A stretch of 21,050 bases of DNA, taken from a virus. The notes beneath the pieces are model-generated. The model was given only the letters and a program-made list of their open reading frames with translations, was not told where the DNA came from and did not search any database. The stretch is from positions 1 to 21,050 of IMG/VR virus record IMGVR_UViG_3300030389_001717. One strand, given 5' to 3'. Of the stretch, positions 1 through 6,224 are shown one piece after another; the stretch's first letter is position 1; each line of letters starts with the position of its first letter. A program made the position numbers and the translations under genes.

Positions 1-1261
1 AATGGTCTTGTAAAAAATCCAGTGCTTGATTCAATTCATCTTGTCCGAGTCGGGGTGTAGCTCCTTCAAAGAATGGCTTACCAGCAAACTTGGAAACCAG
101 TTTCGATAGATGCGTCTTGGGATCATTCTCAAACGAACAGATTGCAAATCTTGTACCGTAGTTCTGAGCCAAATTAAACATCAACTGATCTACAAACTCT
201 GACTTGCCGTGTGATGGTGTTCCTGTAACGACTGTGAGTTGTCCCTCCATCACTGTGTAGAGTCGGTCTACGCTGTCAAACCCAGTGCTAAGACCTCCAA
301 CAACTCCCTCATGGTACATTTGCATGACTTGCTCGCGGAACGAATCAACTTGATAAACTCCAGCAACGGGCCAAGGTTGAGCCTTCTCAATGCATTCTAA
401 AAGAAACTGCTCACCTTTTTTTAACAAGGCATCGTTCGCATCCTTGCAGTCATCCGGCCATAGAATTCTGTGACAGCGATCCTTTCCTATTCTCCTTGCC
501 ATTTCCTCCGACATGGCGACACCAGCCTCATCACTATCTGCCGCAATAATAATTTTTTTTGCATTCTTTAGTTGATCCCGGGCGTTCCAAAGGAATGCAA
601 AACTTCTATCCAACTTCTCATCAATTTCACCCCTAGGTGAATTTTTATTTGTCTTAACAACTGCCCCATTCGGAACGGACCATACAGTAGAAATACCGGC
701 CTGCATGAACGCCATCGCATCCATCTCACCCTCTACGATAACGATCTCATCATCCTCGCCAACACTATCGCTATTAAAAAAATGCCTCAGAGCATTAGTA
801 CAAGAGAACCCTTTACTACCTAATGATCTGATTTTTGCTCCTAGTTCAAGATGATTATGATGGTATGGGAAACCTATACACGGAACCTCTTTACCCTCAC
901 TGCTAATGTAGTGATCAGTGCAAAAAAGTCCTGCATCCATCGCAATATCTTTCGATATGCCGCGACTGTTTAACCAGTCAACTGCTTGTTTATTCAAGGG
1001 TTTTTTTTCTAATTTACGGAATCTGTGAGCGTTGACTTGATTTGCTTGCATAGATGTATCACTCCTATCGTTTGAATGAATGCCGGACCAATCGCAATGA
1101 TGGCATTTGAAAATTACTCGATCATGATCCACGTTCAGAGAAAGACACGGATCACTCCTGTGCTTTTTGCGAGAGCTAGAACAGACAGGACATTTCTTTT
1201 TATGTTGCCCGACAGGTAAGTTATGGGCAAAGAAATCCAGTACTTCATTTGGTTTCATCAT
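1..1261 (-). CDS. Bifunctional DNA primase-helicase, T7 gp4/Twinkle type (C-terminus beyond window)
   Basis: Primes and unwinds DNA at the phage replication fork. The frame is open from ATGATG at 1261 to the window edge, giving 420 codons; I translated the strand by hand. In order it shows a zinc ribbon (C24-x2-C27 with C53-x2-C56), a Toprim core (EGEMDAM at 177-183, with SVPNGA further on, and the acidic pair D242-S-D244), then a RecA/DnaB-type helicase domain with Walker A GTPSHGKS at 347-354 followed by SFEN. This domain order is that of T7 gp4 and Twinkle. The rest of the helicase domain is missing because the window ends. An AGGGGGAG ribosome binding site abuts the double ATG, so the second ATG (1258) may be used. 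The gene follows the RusA gene by 13 bases and is probably co-transcribed with it. The identification is firm. Confidence 0.93.
   Translation of the reverse strand, partial: MMKPNEVLDFFAHNLPVGQHKKKCPVCSSSRKKHRSDPCLSLNVDHDRVIFKCHHCDWSGIHSNDRSDTSMQANQVNAHRFRKLEKKPLNKQAVDWLNSRGISKDIAMDAGLFCTDHYISSEGKEVPCIGFPYHHNHLELGAKIRSLGSKGFSCTNALRHFFNSDSVGEDDEIVIVEGEMDAMAFMQAGISTVWSVPNGAVVKTNKNSPRGEIDEKLDRSFAFLWNARDQLKNAKKIIIAADSDEAGVAMSEEMARRIGKDRCHRILWPDDCKDANDALLKKGEQFLLECIEKAQPWPVAGVYQVDSFREQVMQMYHEGVVGGLSTGFDSVDRLYTVMEGQLTVVTGTPSHGKSEFVDQLMFNLAQNYGTRFAICSFENDPKTHLSKLVSKFAGKPFFEGATPRLGQDELNQALDFLQDH
622..645. promoter_or_regulatory. Dyad-symmetric site 1, inside the primase-helicase gene
   Basis: The left arm CAATTTCACC and right arm GGTGAATTTT flank the spacer CCTA; 8 of 10 arm positions pair. 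It shares TAGGTGAATTTT exactly with the sites near 6213 and 19297, in the same orientation. Its location inside coding sequence weakens a pure promoter reading. It could be an operator, an internal minus-strand promoter or chance. Confidence 0.35.
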
Positions 1262-1274
1262 CTCCCCCTGATGA

Positions 1275-1628
1275 TCAATCGTTATTAATTTTTTGTATCC
1301 TAATATTTGATCTGGGATTTTCTTTATCGAGACCCCAGCAAATGTGTTTTTCTTTTACTTGTCGGTCATTGTTATACACCCTTCCTTGCAACTCATCCAG
1401 TATTAATGATTCATCCAGATCAGGTCGGCGCGAAGCGTAAAATATTTCTATATAGACAGCCAGATCGCCATCCATCAACTCATCTAGATTCGGACACTGC
1501 TTGGCAAAATCTTTGCAGTAATTGAGGGCCTTTTTTGATTTTATAAAACGTGGTTTACCGCCTATGAAAACCATCTTTCTGCTGTTCGCTTTTGACGCGG
1601 GTTCACCGTAGATCGTAAAAGATATCAT
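1275..1628 (-). CDS. rusA: RusA-family Holliday junction resolvase
   Basis: RusA enzymes (PF05866) are small dimeric, Mg-dependent nucleases that cut Holliday junctions and branched DNA. This 117-residue protein has the usual RusA length. It carries the N-terminal GEPASKANSRK segment, the acidic RRPDLDESLILDELQG motif, and NDRQVKEKH, which supplies the third acidic residue and the basic residues of the active site. The ATG at 1628 has no clear Shine-Dalgarno sequence. It lies first in the leftward transcript, just inside the divergent promoter region, so the leader may be very short. The primase-helicase follows 13 bases downstream. The likely role is resolving recombination or replication branches before packaging, alongside the nuclease and annealing protein encoded divergently. 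Confidence 0.88.
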   Translation of the reverse strand: MISFTIYGEPASKANSRKMVFIGGKPRFIKSKKALNYCKDFAKQCPNLDELMDGDLAVYIEIFYASRRPDLDESLILDELQGRVYNNDRQVKEKHICWGLDKENPRSNIRIQKINND

Positions 1629-1703
1629 TGTATTTTTATTGTCACTTTGTGTTGCCTATTGTTTCTTATCAGTATACTATGTCCACTTGATAGGAGATGT
1701 CAT
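1629..1703. promoter_or_regulatory. Divergent promoter region between leftward and rightward early genes
   Basis: This 75-base AT-rich gap separates the divergent RusA and nuclease genes. It contains the perfect palindrome AGTATACT (1671-1678), which offers TATACT as a -10 box on both strands. Rightward, TTGCCT at 1652-1657 is a poor -35 box with a 15-base spacer. Leftward I see no convincing -35 box. A TAGGAGA ribosome binding site at 1691-1697 serves the GTG start at 1704. Promoter function is inferred from gene layout and the -10-like box. Confidence 0.45.
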
Positions 1704-2600
1704 GTGAAGTTTACAAATAATTACAATCTCCCTGAGGTGTTCATGCAGTTCCTCAGGAACGAAAAATATTCCAAAGGTAACTCAGATATTTCAGTCACCA
1801 GTCTAATTGATAGCCCTCGCATTGCAAGACTGAGAAGTTTGCATTCCAAACAAATGACTGTGGATGTTTCCGAGCGGATTCCCGCTTTGTTTGGGACAGC
1901 AGTGCATATGGTTTTGCAGGATTTTGATGATCCTAATTTTGTGGTGGAAGAACGTCTCTACACCAAGATGTATGGCTGGACTTTGTCTGGAGCCGTCGAT
2001 GTTCAGGAGTATCTCCCCGACGGCACAATCAGAATACAGGATTACAAAGTGTGTTCTGTCTGGGCTGTTATGAACGACAAGCCTGAATGGGAAAGACAGC
2101 TAAACTGTTATGCCTATCTATCAAGGGTCAACAAAGAGCGCATCGTAAGCTCAGTTCAAATCGTTGCCATACTCAGAGACTGGTCTGCCAGAAAAGCCCA
2201 ACGTGAAAGCGACTATCCGCAGTCGAATGCGGTGGTCGTTGATGTTCCGTTGTGGTCGTTCGGAGAACAGCAAGAGTATTTAGAGCGAAGAGTGATCGCT
2301 CATCAAGATGCTCAAATTGATTTCGTAACGCCTGACATTACCTGCTCGGACGAAGAGCGTTGGGCAAAGCCAAGTACGTGGGCAGTCATGAAGGAAGGAA
2401 GAAAAACTGCTGTAAAAATTTTCGATGATCAGCGACACGCGGACCTGTTCATCAAGAATCATAAGAGTCCCAAGGGACTTTATGTAGAGCATCGGGTAGG
2501 TGAAGACACTCGATGCAAACAAAACTTTTGTGGGGTTGCAGAGTTTTGTGACCAATACAAAAGCAATCAACTAAAGGGAGAAGTAAATGAGTGTTCATAA
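1704..2600 (+). CDS. Cas4/RecB-like PD-(D/E)XK nuclease with candidate Fe-S cysteines
   Basis: Predicted DNA exonuclease of the PD-(D/E)XK superfamily, likely resecting ends for recombination. The GTG start at 1704 is chosen because TAGGAGA lies 7 bases upstream; a longer frame to 1647 has no such site and would overlap the promoter. The 298-residue product shows H68 in GTAVH, D99 in SGAVDV, D113-x-K115 in IQDYKV and ERQLNCYAYL from 129, matching the H, D, (D/E)xK and QxxxY motifs of Cas4/RecB nucleases. Four cysteines, C214 and C271/C276/C282, lie where Cas4 and AddB carry an iron-sulfur cluster, though the spacing C-x4-C-x5-C differs slightly from Cas4. The next gene overlaps it by 14 bases, so nuclease and annealing protein are probably coupled. 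Confidence 0.8.
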   Translation: MKFTNNYNLPEVFMQFLRNEKYSKGNSDISVTSLIDSPRIARLRSLHSKQMTVDVSERIPALFGTAVHMVLQDFDDPNFVVEERLYTKMYGWTLSGAVDVQEYLPDGTIRIQDYKVCSVWAVMNDKPEWERQLNCYAYLSRVNKERIVSSVQIVAILRDWSARKAQRESDYPQSNAVVVDVPLWSFGEQQEYLERRVIAHQDAQIDFVTPDITCSDEERWAKPSTWAVMKEGRKTAVKIFDDQRHADLFIKNHKSPKGLYVEHRVGEDTRCKQNFCGVAEFCDQYKSNQLKGEVNECS

Positions 2601-3291
2601 TGAGGAAAAAAAGCATCAGCAATGTATGGATGGTTTGGAAAAGCTGTTTGCTACAGATGCAATCGACTTGAAAGGCAAACAGTACTTGCAGGTTGTAGAT
2701 CGAGTCAATCTGTTCAGATATCACTATGGCATGGCTTATGCCATCGATACCGAAATATTGGATGATAATGGCAAGCGTGTGCTGATGGTTGCGTATATTA
2801 AGGACAATGATGGAAGGGTTGTTGGCAAAGGTTACGCAGAGGAGATTAGAAACGCTAATCCAGTAAACCGTACGTCAGCGGTAGAGAACTGCGAGACCTC
2901 TGCGATTGGTAGGGCTTTGGCAAACATAGGTCTTGCCGGAAACGAATATGCAAGTGCCTTTGAGATGGGAAACATCGATAGTAAAGAAAAAGCCGTCGCC
3001 AGCCAAGAAAAGGCAAAAGCCAGTCAAGACTTAGACAGTCACAGGAAGCATGCGGCAGGGAAAGCAAAGGAAGCGGCTATCGATGAAGAAAAACAACTGA
3101 TCGATACCGTTCATAAGATTTTAACCATAAGCGTCGAAGGGACTGATGATCTCAGCACCATGAGAAAAAACTGGGGCGACAACATGGAAGCTCTGGATCT
3201 CATGAAAGGAAAGTACCCGCAGATGTATTCTGATTTGGAGAAGGCTTTCATTGAAAAATCTAAAAAACTGAAGGAGAAAGAAAATGGCTAA
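2587..3291 (+). CDS. Putative ssDNA-annealing recombination protein (Rad52/ERF-like)
   Basis: A 234-residue protein that I match from memory to a phage family often placed with single-strand annealing proteins. The diagnostic part is residues 94-116, containing NRTSAVENCETSAIGRALA and then NIGL, preceded by a predicted beta-rich region with YLQVVDRV and GRVVGKGYAEE. TSA-GRALA-type segments occur in ERF and related Rad52-fold proteins. Residues 135-170 are a Lys/Ala/Gln-rich linker, and the C-terminal third is charged and probably helical. The ATG at 2587 has GGGAG upstream, and the gene overlaps the nuclease gene by 14 bases. An exonuclease next to an annealing protein recalls lambda Exo-Beta pairs. 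The family assignment is likely but not certain; an ssDNA-binding protein without annealing activity is the alternative. Confidence 0.55.
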   Translation: MSVHNEEKKHQQCMDGLEKLFATDAIDLKGKQYLQVVDRVNLFRYHYGMAYAIDTEILDDNGKRVLMVAYIKDNDGRVVGKGYAEEIRNANPVNRTSAVENCETSAIGRALANIGLAGNEYASAFEMGNIDSKEKAVASQEKAKASQDLDSHRKHAAGKAKEAAIDEEKQLIDTVHKILTISVEGTDDLSTMRKNWGDNMEALDLMKGKYPQMYSDLEKAFIEKSKKLKEKENG

Positions 3292-3601
3292 TCAATATAA
3301 ACCCCGGGGTGCGCTTTTTAAGAACAACAAAAAAGAAAAAGAAAACCACCCTGACTATGTAGGTGATCTCGAACTAAGCAGTGAGTTGTTAGCTGATATC
3401 AATGCACAGCTTGCTTCTGGCATTGAGAAACCAAAGGTTCGTTTATCTGGGTGGAGAAAGGAAGGTCCAACAGCCGGTGTTTATCTTTCTCTGTCTCCGA
3501 GCAAGTTCGAGGTCAACACAAGAAAACCACCTATGGGTGAAAATCAAGCTAAACCCATGCCTACAACGACTCGAGCGAACGATGACGAGATACCGTTCTG
3601 A
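3284..3601 (+). CDS. Small SSB-like phage protein with acidic C-terminal tip
   Basis: A 105-residue protein beginning with PRGALFKNNKKEKENHPDY and carrying SGWRKEGPTAGVYLSLSPS in the middle. Both segments recall a widespread phage and mobile-element family with KNDKKE and HPDY motifs. The last residues, DDEIPF, match the acidic tip of bacterial SSB (DDDIPF), which recruits replication and repair enzymes in E. coli. A role in binding ssDNA or docking partners at the fork is inferred from that tip and the neighbours. The gene overlaps the annealing-protein gene by 8 bases and has AAGGAG upstream of the ATG. I do not see a full OB-fold by eye, so it may be an SSB mimic and not a true SSB. Confidence 0.6.
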   Translation: MANQYKPRGALFKNNKKEKENHPDYVGDLELSSELLADINAQLASGIEKPKVRLSGWRKEGPTAGVYLSLSPSKFEVNTRKPPMGENQAKPMPTTTRANDDEIPF

Positions 3602-3848
3602 GAAGCATCTCAGGTCTGTTCGTGGGCGGCCATGTCTGTGTTGTTATGTGCGTGAGACAGAGGCTCATCACATAACATACGCAGAGCCAAACGCCATGAG
3701 CATGAAAGTAGGGGATCAGTTTACTGTGCCGATGTGTCATGAGCATCACATGGAACTTCATCGGTTTGGTGATGAAAGAACATGGTGGGATATACAGGGT
3801 ATTGATCCTCTAGAGCATGCGAGAAAAATATTTGAGGAGAACAGCTAG
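3582..3848 (+). CDS. HNH-type metal-binding protein (DUF968/Ref-like)
   Basis: An 88-residue protein with C18-x2-C21, an EAHHITYAEP segment, then VPMCHEHHMELHRFGDERTWW. This is the beta-beta-alpha metal finger arrangement of small HNH-related recombination proteins such as DUF968 and P1 Ref, which act in homologous recombination. A nuclease or structure-specific DNA-binding role is inferred. The start ATG at 3582 sits 20 bases inside the SSB-like gene in another frame and has only a weak GAGCGA upstream. The open frame reaches back to 3402, but the upstream part lies entirely inside the SSB-like gene and does not look like protein. The stop TAG shares one base with the next gene's GTG. Confidence 0.7.
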   Translation: MTRYRSEKHLRSVRGRPCLCCYVRETEAHHITYAEPNAMSMKVGDQFTVPMCHEHHMELHRFGDERTWWDIQGIDPLEHARKIFEENS

Positions 3849-4303
3849 TGGATACTGCGGAAGATTTTCAAATAGATCAGTGTTGTTTCGAGGCAATAAA
3901 GATATCCATGAATCATACCGATGATGGATTAGTTCTTAAGATGGCGGTACATCCTGATGACGCGCCTGAGAAGTTACTGAAATCATTCAATGGGTCCAGA
4001 TACATGGTGGCTATGGTCAAGATCAACGACGACGAAACACCAGAGTTAGACTTCATAGACAACGAAATCAAACGTCTGAAGAGTTCCTGCGGCGCACTTT
4101 GCAGGAACCGAAAGTTTCAGGAATACATTTTAAAGGATACTGAACTAGATATTAGTGAGGAGAACACAGTATGCGTATTAAAGAGCAAGTTAAAAATAAA
4201 GAGTCGTGCGGAGTTCAGCACGAACAAACAAGCGAGGAATCAGTTCATCCAGATCAGAGAAGATTTTCAGGCTTGGATCAAGTACAGGAGCCTATTCGAG
4301 TAG
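3848..4303 (+). CDS. Conserved phage protein of unknown function
   Basis: A 151-residue protein I recognise only as a type found among phage early recombination genes. The N-terminal two thirds contain HTDDGLVLKMAVHPDDAPEKLL and RYMVAMVKINDDETPE, which suggests a compact alpha/beta domain. The C-terminal part, SRAEFSTNKQARNQF through FQAWIKYRS, looks like a genuine amphipathic helix pair, which supports this frame to its stop even though the next gene overlaps it. The start is GTG at 3848, overlapping the previous stop by one base, with GAGGAGA at 3834-3840 as a well-spaced ribosome binding site. No catalytic motif is visible. A role with the neighbouring recombination proteins is inferred from position only. 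Confidence 0.75.
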   Translation: MDTAEDFQIDQCCFEAIKISMNHTDDGLVLKMAVHPDDAPEKLLKSFNGSRYMVAMVKINDDETPELDFIDNEIKRLKSSCGALCRNRKFQEYILKDTELDISEENTVCVLKSKLKIKSRAEFSTNKQARNQFIQIREDFQAWIKYRSLFE

Positions 4304-4509
4304 TTGATGGCATTAAGTTGTTAACACAGAATCAAACATTGGATTTTATCGGAATCAAAAGTAGATCGAGGCTTCACCTAATTAGGAAGGAAGACGACAG
4401 CTTTCCTCAACCAATCAAGTTTACCTCCCGTAACCTGTTCTGGAGGCTGGATCAGTTGCAAGATTGGATGTCGAGTAAGGTCCACGCAAGTACAAAAGAG
4501 AACAGCTAA
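4171..4509 (+). CDS. AlpA-like helix-turn-helix DNA-binding protein
   Basis: A 112-residue protein whose second half fits the AlpA/excisionase (MerR-like winged helix) family: LLTQNQTLDFIGIKSRSRLH, then FPQPIKFTSRNLFWRLDQLQDW. AlpA proteins are small regulators or excision factors. With no integrase in view, a regulatory role in early transcription is more likely here. The ATG at 4171 has GTGAGGAGAA upstream with good spacing, but this makes the first 44 codons overlap the preceding gene by 133 bases in another frame, and those codons look low in protein character. A TTG at 4273 is an alternative start with a weaker site and a 31-base overlap. The domain call is secure; the start is not. Confidence 0.72.
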   Translation: MRIKEQVKNKESCGVQHEQTSEESVHPDQRRFSGLDQVQEPIRVVDGIKLLTQNQTLDFIGIKSRSRLHLIRKEDDSFPQPIKFTSRNLFWRLDQLQDWMSSKVHASTKENS

Positions 4510-4510
4510 A

Positions 4511-4792
4511 GTGAGTGATTCTTTAAAACATAAGTGGTGGGAGTGGCACAAGAAAAACCCGCATGTCTGGGAGCTTTTTGTGAAATATACATTTCAAGCC
4601 ATCAACGCAGGACGGAAACACTACAGCGTCAATGCAATCTTTGAACGTATTCGATGGCATACAGATATCGAAACAAAGGGAGATGCATTCAAGATCAGCA
4701 ACAATCATCGGGCGTATTACGCAAGATACTTTCATGTCCGTTACCCTGAGTACGACGGGTTCTTTAGAACAAGTTTATTGAGGAGTGAATGA
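4511..4792 (+). CDS. Conserved phage protein of unknown function (WWEWHKKNP family)
   Basis: A 93-residue basic, aromatic-rich protein with WWEWHKKNPHVWELF, then GRKHYSVNAIFERIRWHT, then NNHRAYYARYFHVRYPEYDG and FFRTSLL. I associate this order of conserved blocks with small uncharacterised proteins in phage replication regions. The abundance of Trp, Tyr, His and Arg would suit nucleic-acid contact, but that is a guess. The start is GTG at 4511, one base past the AlpA-like stop; its ribosome binding site lies in the AAGAGAACAGC sequence that also encodes the end of that gene. The stop TGA overlaps the ATG of the following 33-residue gene. Confidence 0.75.
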   Translation: MSDSLKHKWWEWHKKNPHVWELFVKYTFQAINAGRKHYSVNAIFERIRWHTDIETKGDAFKISNNHRAYYARYFHVRYPEYDGFFRTSLLRSE

Positions 4793-4893
4793 TGTTTGAA
4801 TCGCAAATTTATTACCTGATTATGTCGATCACTGGTTGGTTAGTTTTATTTAGTCAACTCGTGATCGCTGTATGGGTCTATAAAAAACTTTAA
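4792..4893 (+). CDS. 33-residue single-pass membrane protein
   Basis: A short frame starting MFESQIYYLIMSITGW, continuing with a hydrophobic stretch (LVLFSQLVIAVWVY) and ending KKL. This is a typical small single-span membrane protein with a positive C-terminal end. GGAG at 4782-4785 is 6 bases before the ATG at 4792; a second ATG at 4789 is in frame but too close. The start overlaps the upstream stop (ATGATG context), indicating coupled translation. It fills most of the otherwise empty gap before the 432-residue gene. I do not recognise the family. A role at the host membrane, such as superinfection exclusion or host takeover, is possible but unsupported. Confidence 0.55.
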   Translation: MFESQIYYLIMSITGWLVLFSQLVIAVWVYKKL

Positions 4894-4920
4894 TGTATTA
4901 AATCGATTGGAGATGTCGAT

Positions 4921-6219
4921 ATGCATGACTTAGCTAATGAGGTGATCCTTGGGCTGTCCATCCCTAAGAGATCGCTTGCCGCATATGAATCAAGCAAAGA
5001 TGGAGACTGGCAAATAAGAAAAACTAAGCAGGATATAGTCAACGCAACCAAGATGGCTATCAGTGACAATCTGTTGAGCCACGCTATTACGGCCAGTTTT
5101 TCTAAACCAAAGCATCTATTAGATGCCTTGTTTGTAGGCAGACCTCCTGTCTCGAATCTATGGATAGAGTGGGATGGGTATAAGGCTATGAAGTTGCTCG
5201 AACAAGAATATCTATCTCGAGGAATGGATTACGTAATCAAAGACGAAGACAAGTTGCAGGAGCGAATTGGCTATCTAATCCAGCGCAGTGCTAATGGCAT
5301 GTATTCTTACAGTCAGTTCTTAAGCGCAGAAAACAAGATTGCTACTCCCCCGATGAGCGTTTTTGTTTCTCATGATCCAGATATGATCGTGGGCAATCCC
5401 GACATAGTGGATAGAACTATGCCCAGTGTTCAATTCGGGCCGAGCTATTTCCAATCAGTAAAAAATTTACCCCCAACAAGTTATATAAAACAGAAGGGAC
5501 ATCTACCAGATGGCATGGTGATATCTCCCTCAGAAGTATTAATGATGGGTCGGTACAATATTTTATCTGCTAGCTGGATAGAACTAATAACTGACGATCA
5601 GTTCCTTGTAGATGAGGACTATTATTTAGGAGCTAGAGGTCAGTTAAAAAAACGCGATGGACAGGTCGATATGATACATATCAAAGATCGATACATCAGG
5701 TGGATCATGGAACGTCTACACTTTGGAGTTCACGCCATCGGCAAAGCCGCTTACCCTGAGGGCTATCTCAATACAGGAAAATATGCTCACATTATTGCCA
5801 AGCATCCGGGGGAGGTGAAATTTGGCTTGATGAATTCAAGCACTACCATGATGTCAGGAGATATGCGTCTGCTGTTCACAATGCTGGGATTGTTGAATTA
5901 CCCACAGCACATTTATGAGGTGGAACAGAAGGGACCAGAAATGGTCTCTCGGAAATGGAGCCGTCAAGTCCCTAAAAATGAAGTAAAGGTCATTGAGATC
6001 GATCTACCTAAGCCGCAAGGCACAAAGCTGTATGAAAAATTCTTTAAGGGACACGGTTCACCAAAGAGACAACACCTGCGTCGTGGTCATTGGCGAGTAA
6101 TTCATTTGAAGAATGGCTCGACAATCAGACGGTGGATTGAAGAACAAATCGTGGGTGATCCAGAGCTAGGTGTTATCGAACACGATTATAGTCTGGTTAA
6201 GAAAAAAACCCATAGGTGA
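4921..6219 (+). CDS. Unrecognised 432-residue phage protein with C-terminal RRGHWR motif
   Basis: This is the last gene of the plus-strand block, with TTGGAGA 8 bases before its ATG. I cannot assign a fold. Visible features are a mixed helical N-terminal region, a central part with HLPDGMVISPSEVLMMGRY, and a C-terminal block around residues 380-428 with QHLRRGHWRVIHLKNG, then RRWIEEQIVGDPELGVIEHDY. I have a vague memory of that C-terminal block, basic HxxRRGHWR followed by W and GD, in other uncharacterised phage and plasmid proteins. The stop at 6217-6219 lies 3 bases from the stop of the convergent giant gene, with no hairpin terminator between them. Association with replication is suggested only by operon position. 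Confidence 0.8.
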   Translation: MHDLANEVILGLSIPKRSLAAYESSKDGDWQIRKTKQDIVNATKMAISDNLLSHAITASFSKPKHLLDALFVGRPPVSNLWIEWDGYKAMKLLEQEYLSRGMDYVIKDEDKLQERIGYLIQRSANGMYSYSQFLSAENKIATPPMSVFVSHDPDMIVGNPDIVDRTMPSVQFGPSYFQSVKNLPPTSYIKQKGHLPDGMVISPSEVLMMGRYNILSASWIELITDDQFLVDEDYYLGARGQLKKRDGQVDMIHIKDRYIRWIMERLHFGVHAIGKAAYPEGYLNTGKYAHIIAKHPGEVKFGLMNSSTTMMSGDMRLLFTMLGLLNYPQHIYEVEQKGPEMVSRKWSRQVPKNEVKVIEIDLPKPQGTKLYEKFFKGHGSPKRQHLRRGHWRVIHLKNGSTIRRWIEEQIVGDPELGVIEHDYSLVKKKTHR

Positions 6220-6224
6220 ATTTT
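6201..6224. promoter_or_regulatory. Dyad-symmetric site 2, at the convergent gene junction
   Basis: The right arm GGTGAATTTT (6215-6224) with CATA before it shares ATAGGTGAATTTTA exactly with the site near 19297. The left arm GAAAAAAACC pairs only 6 of 10. Read on the minus strand, the element TAAAATTCACCTATGGG begins with the giant gene's own stop codon, as the 19297 copy does with its gene's stop. Transcription from here would run leftward, antisense to the plus-strand block and toward RusA and primase. Confidence 0.4.

Noticed and set aside
3402-3581. Upstream extension of the HNH-type gene to an ATG at 3402
   Set aside because: It lies wholly inside the SSB-like gene in another frame and its residues do not resemble the HNH family; ATG 3582 fits better.
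4376-4393. CCTAATTAGG palindrome as a regulatory site
   Set aside because: Ten-base palindromes are common by chance, it lies inside coding sequence, and its flanks do not match the dyad family.
4171-4509. AlpA-like protein as evidence for an excisionase and lysogeny
   Set aside because: No integrase or attachment site is in the window; a regulator is the simpler reading.
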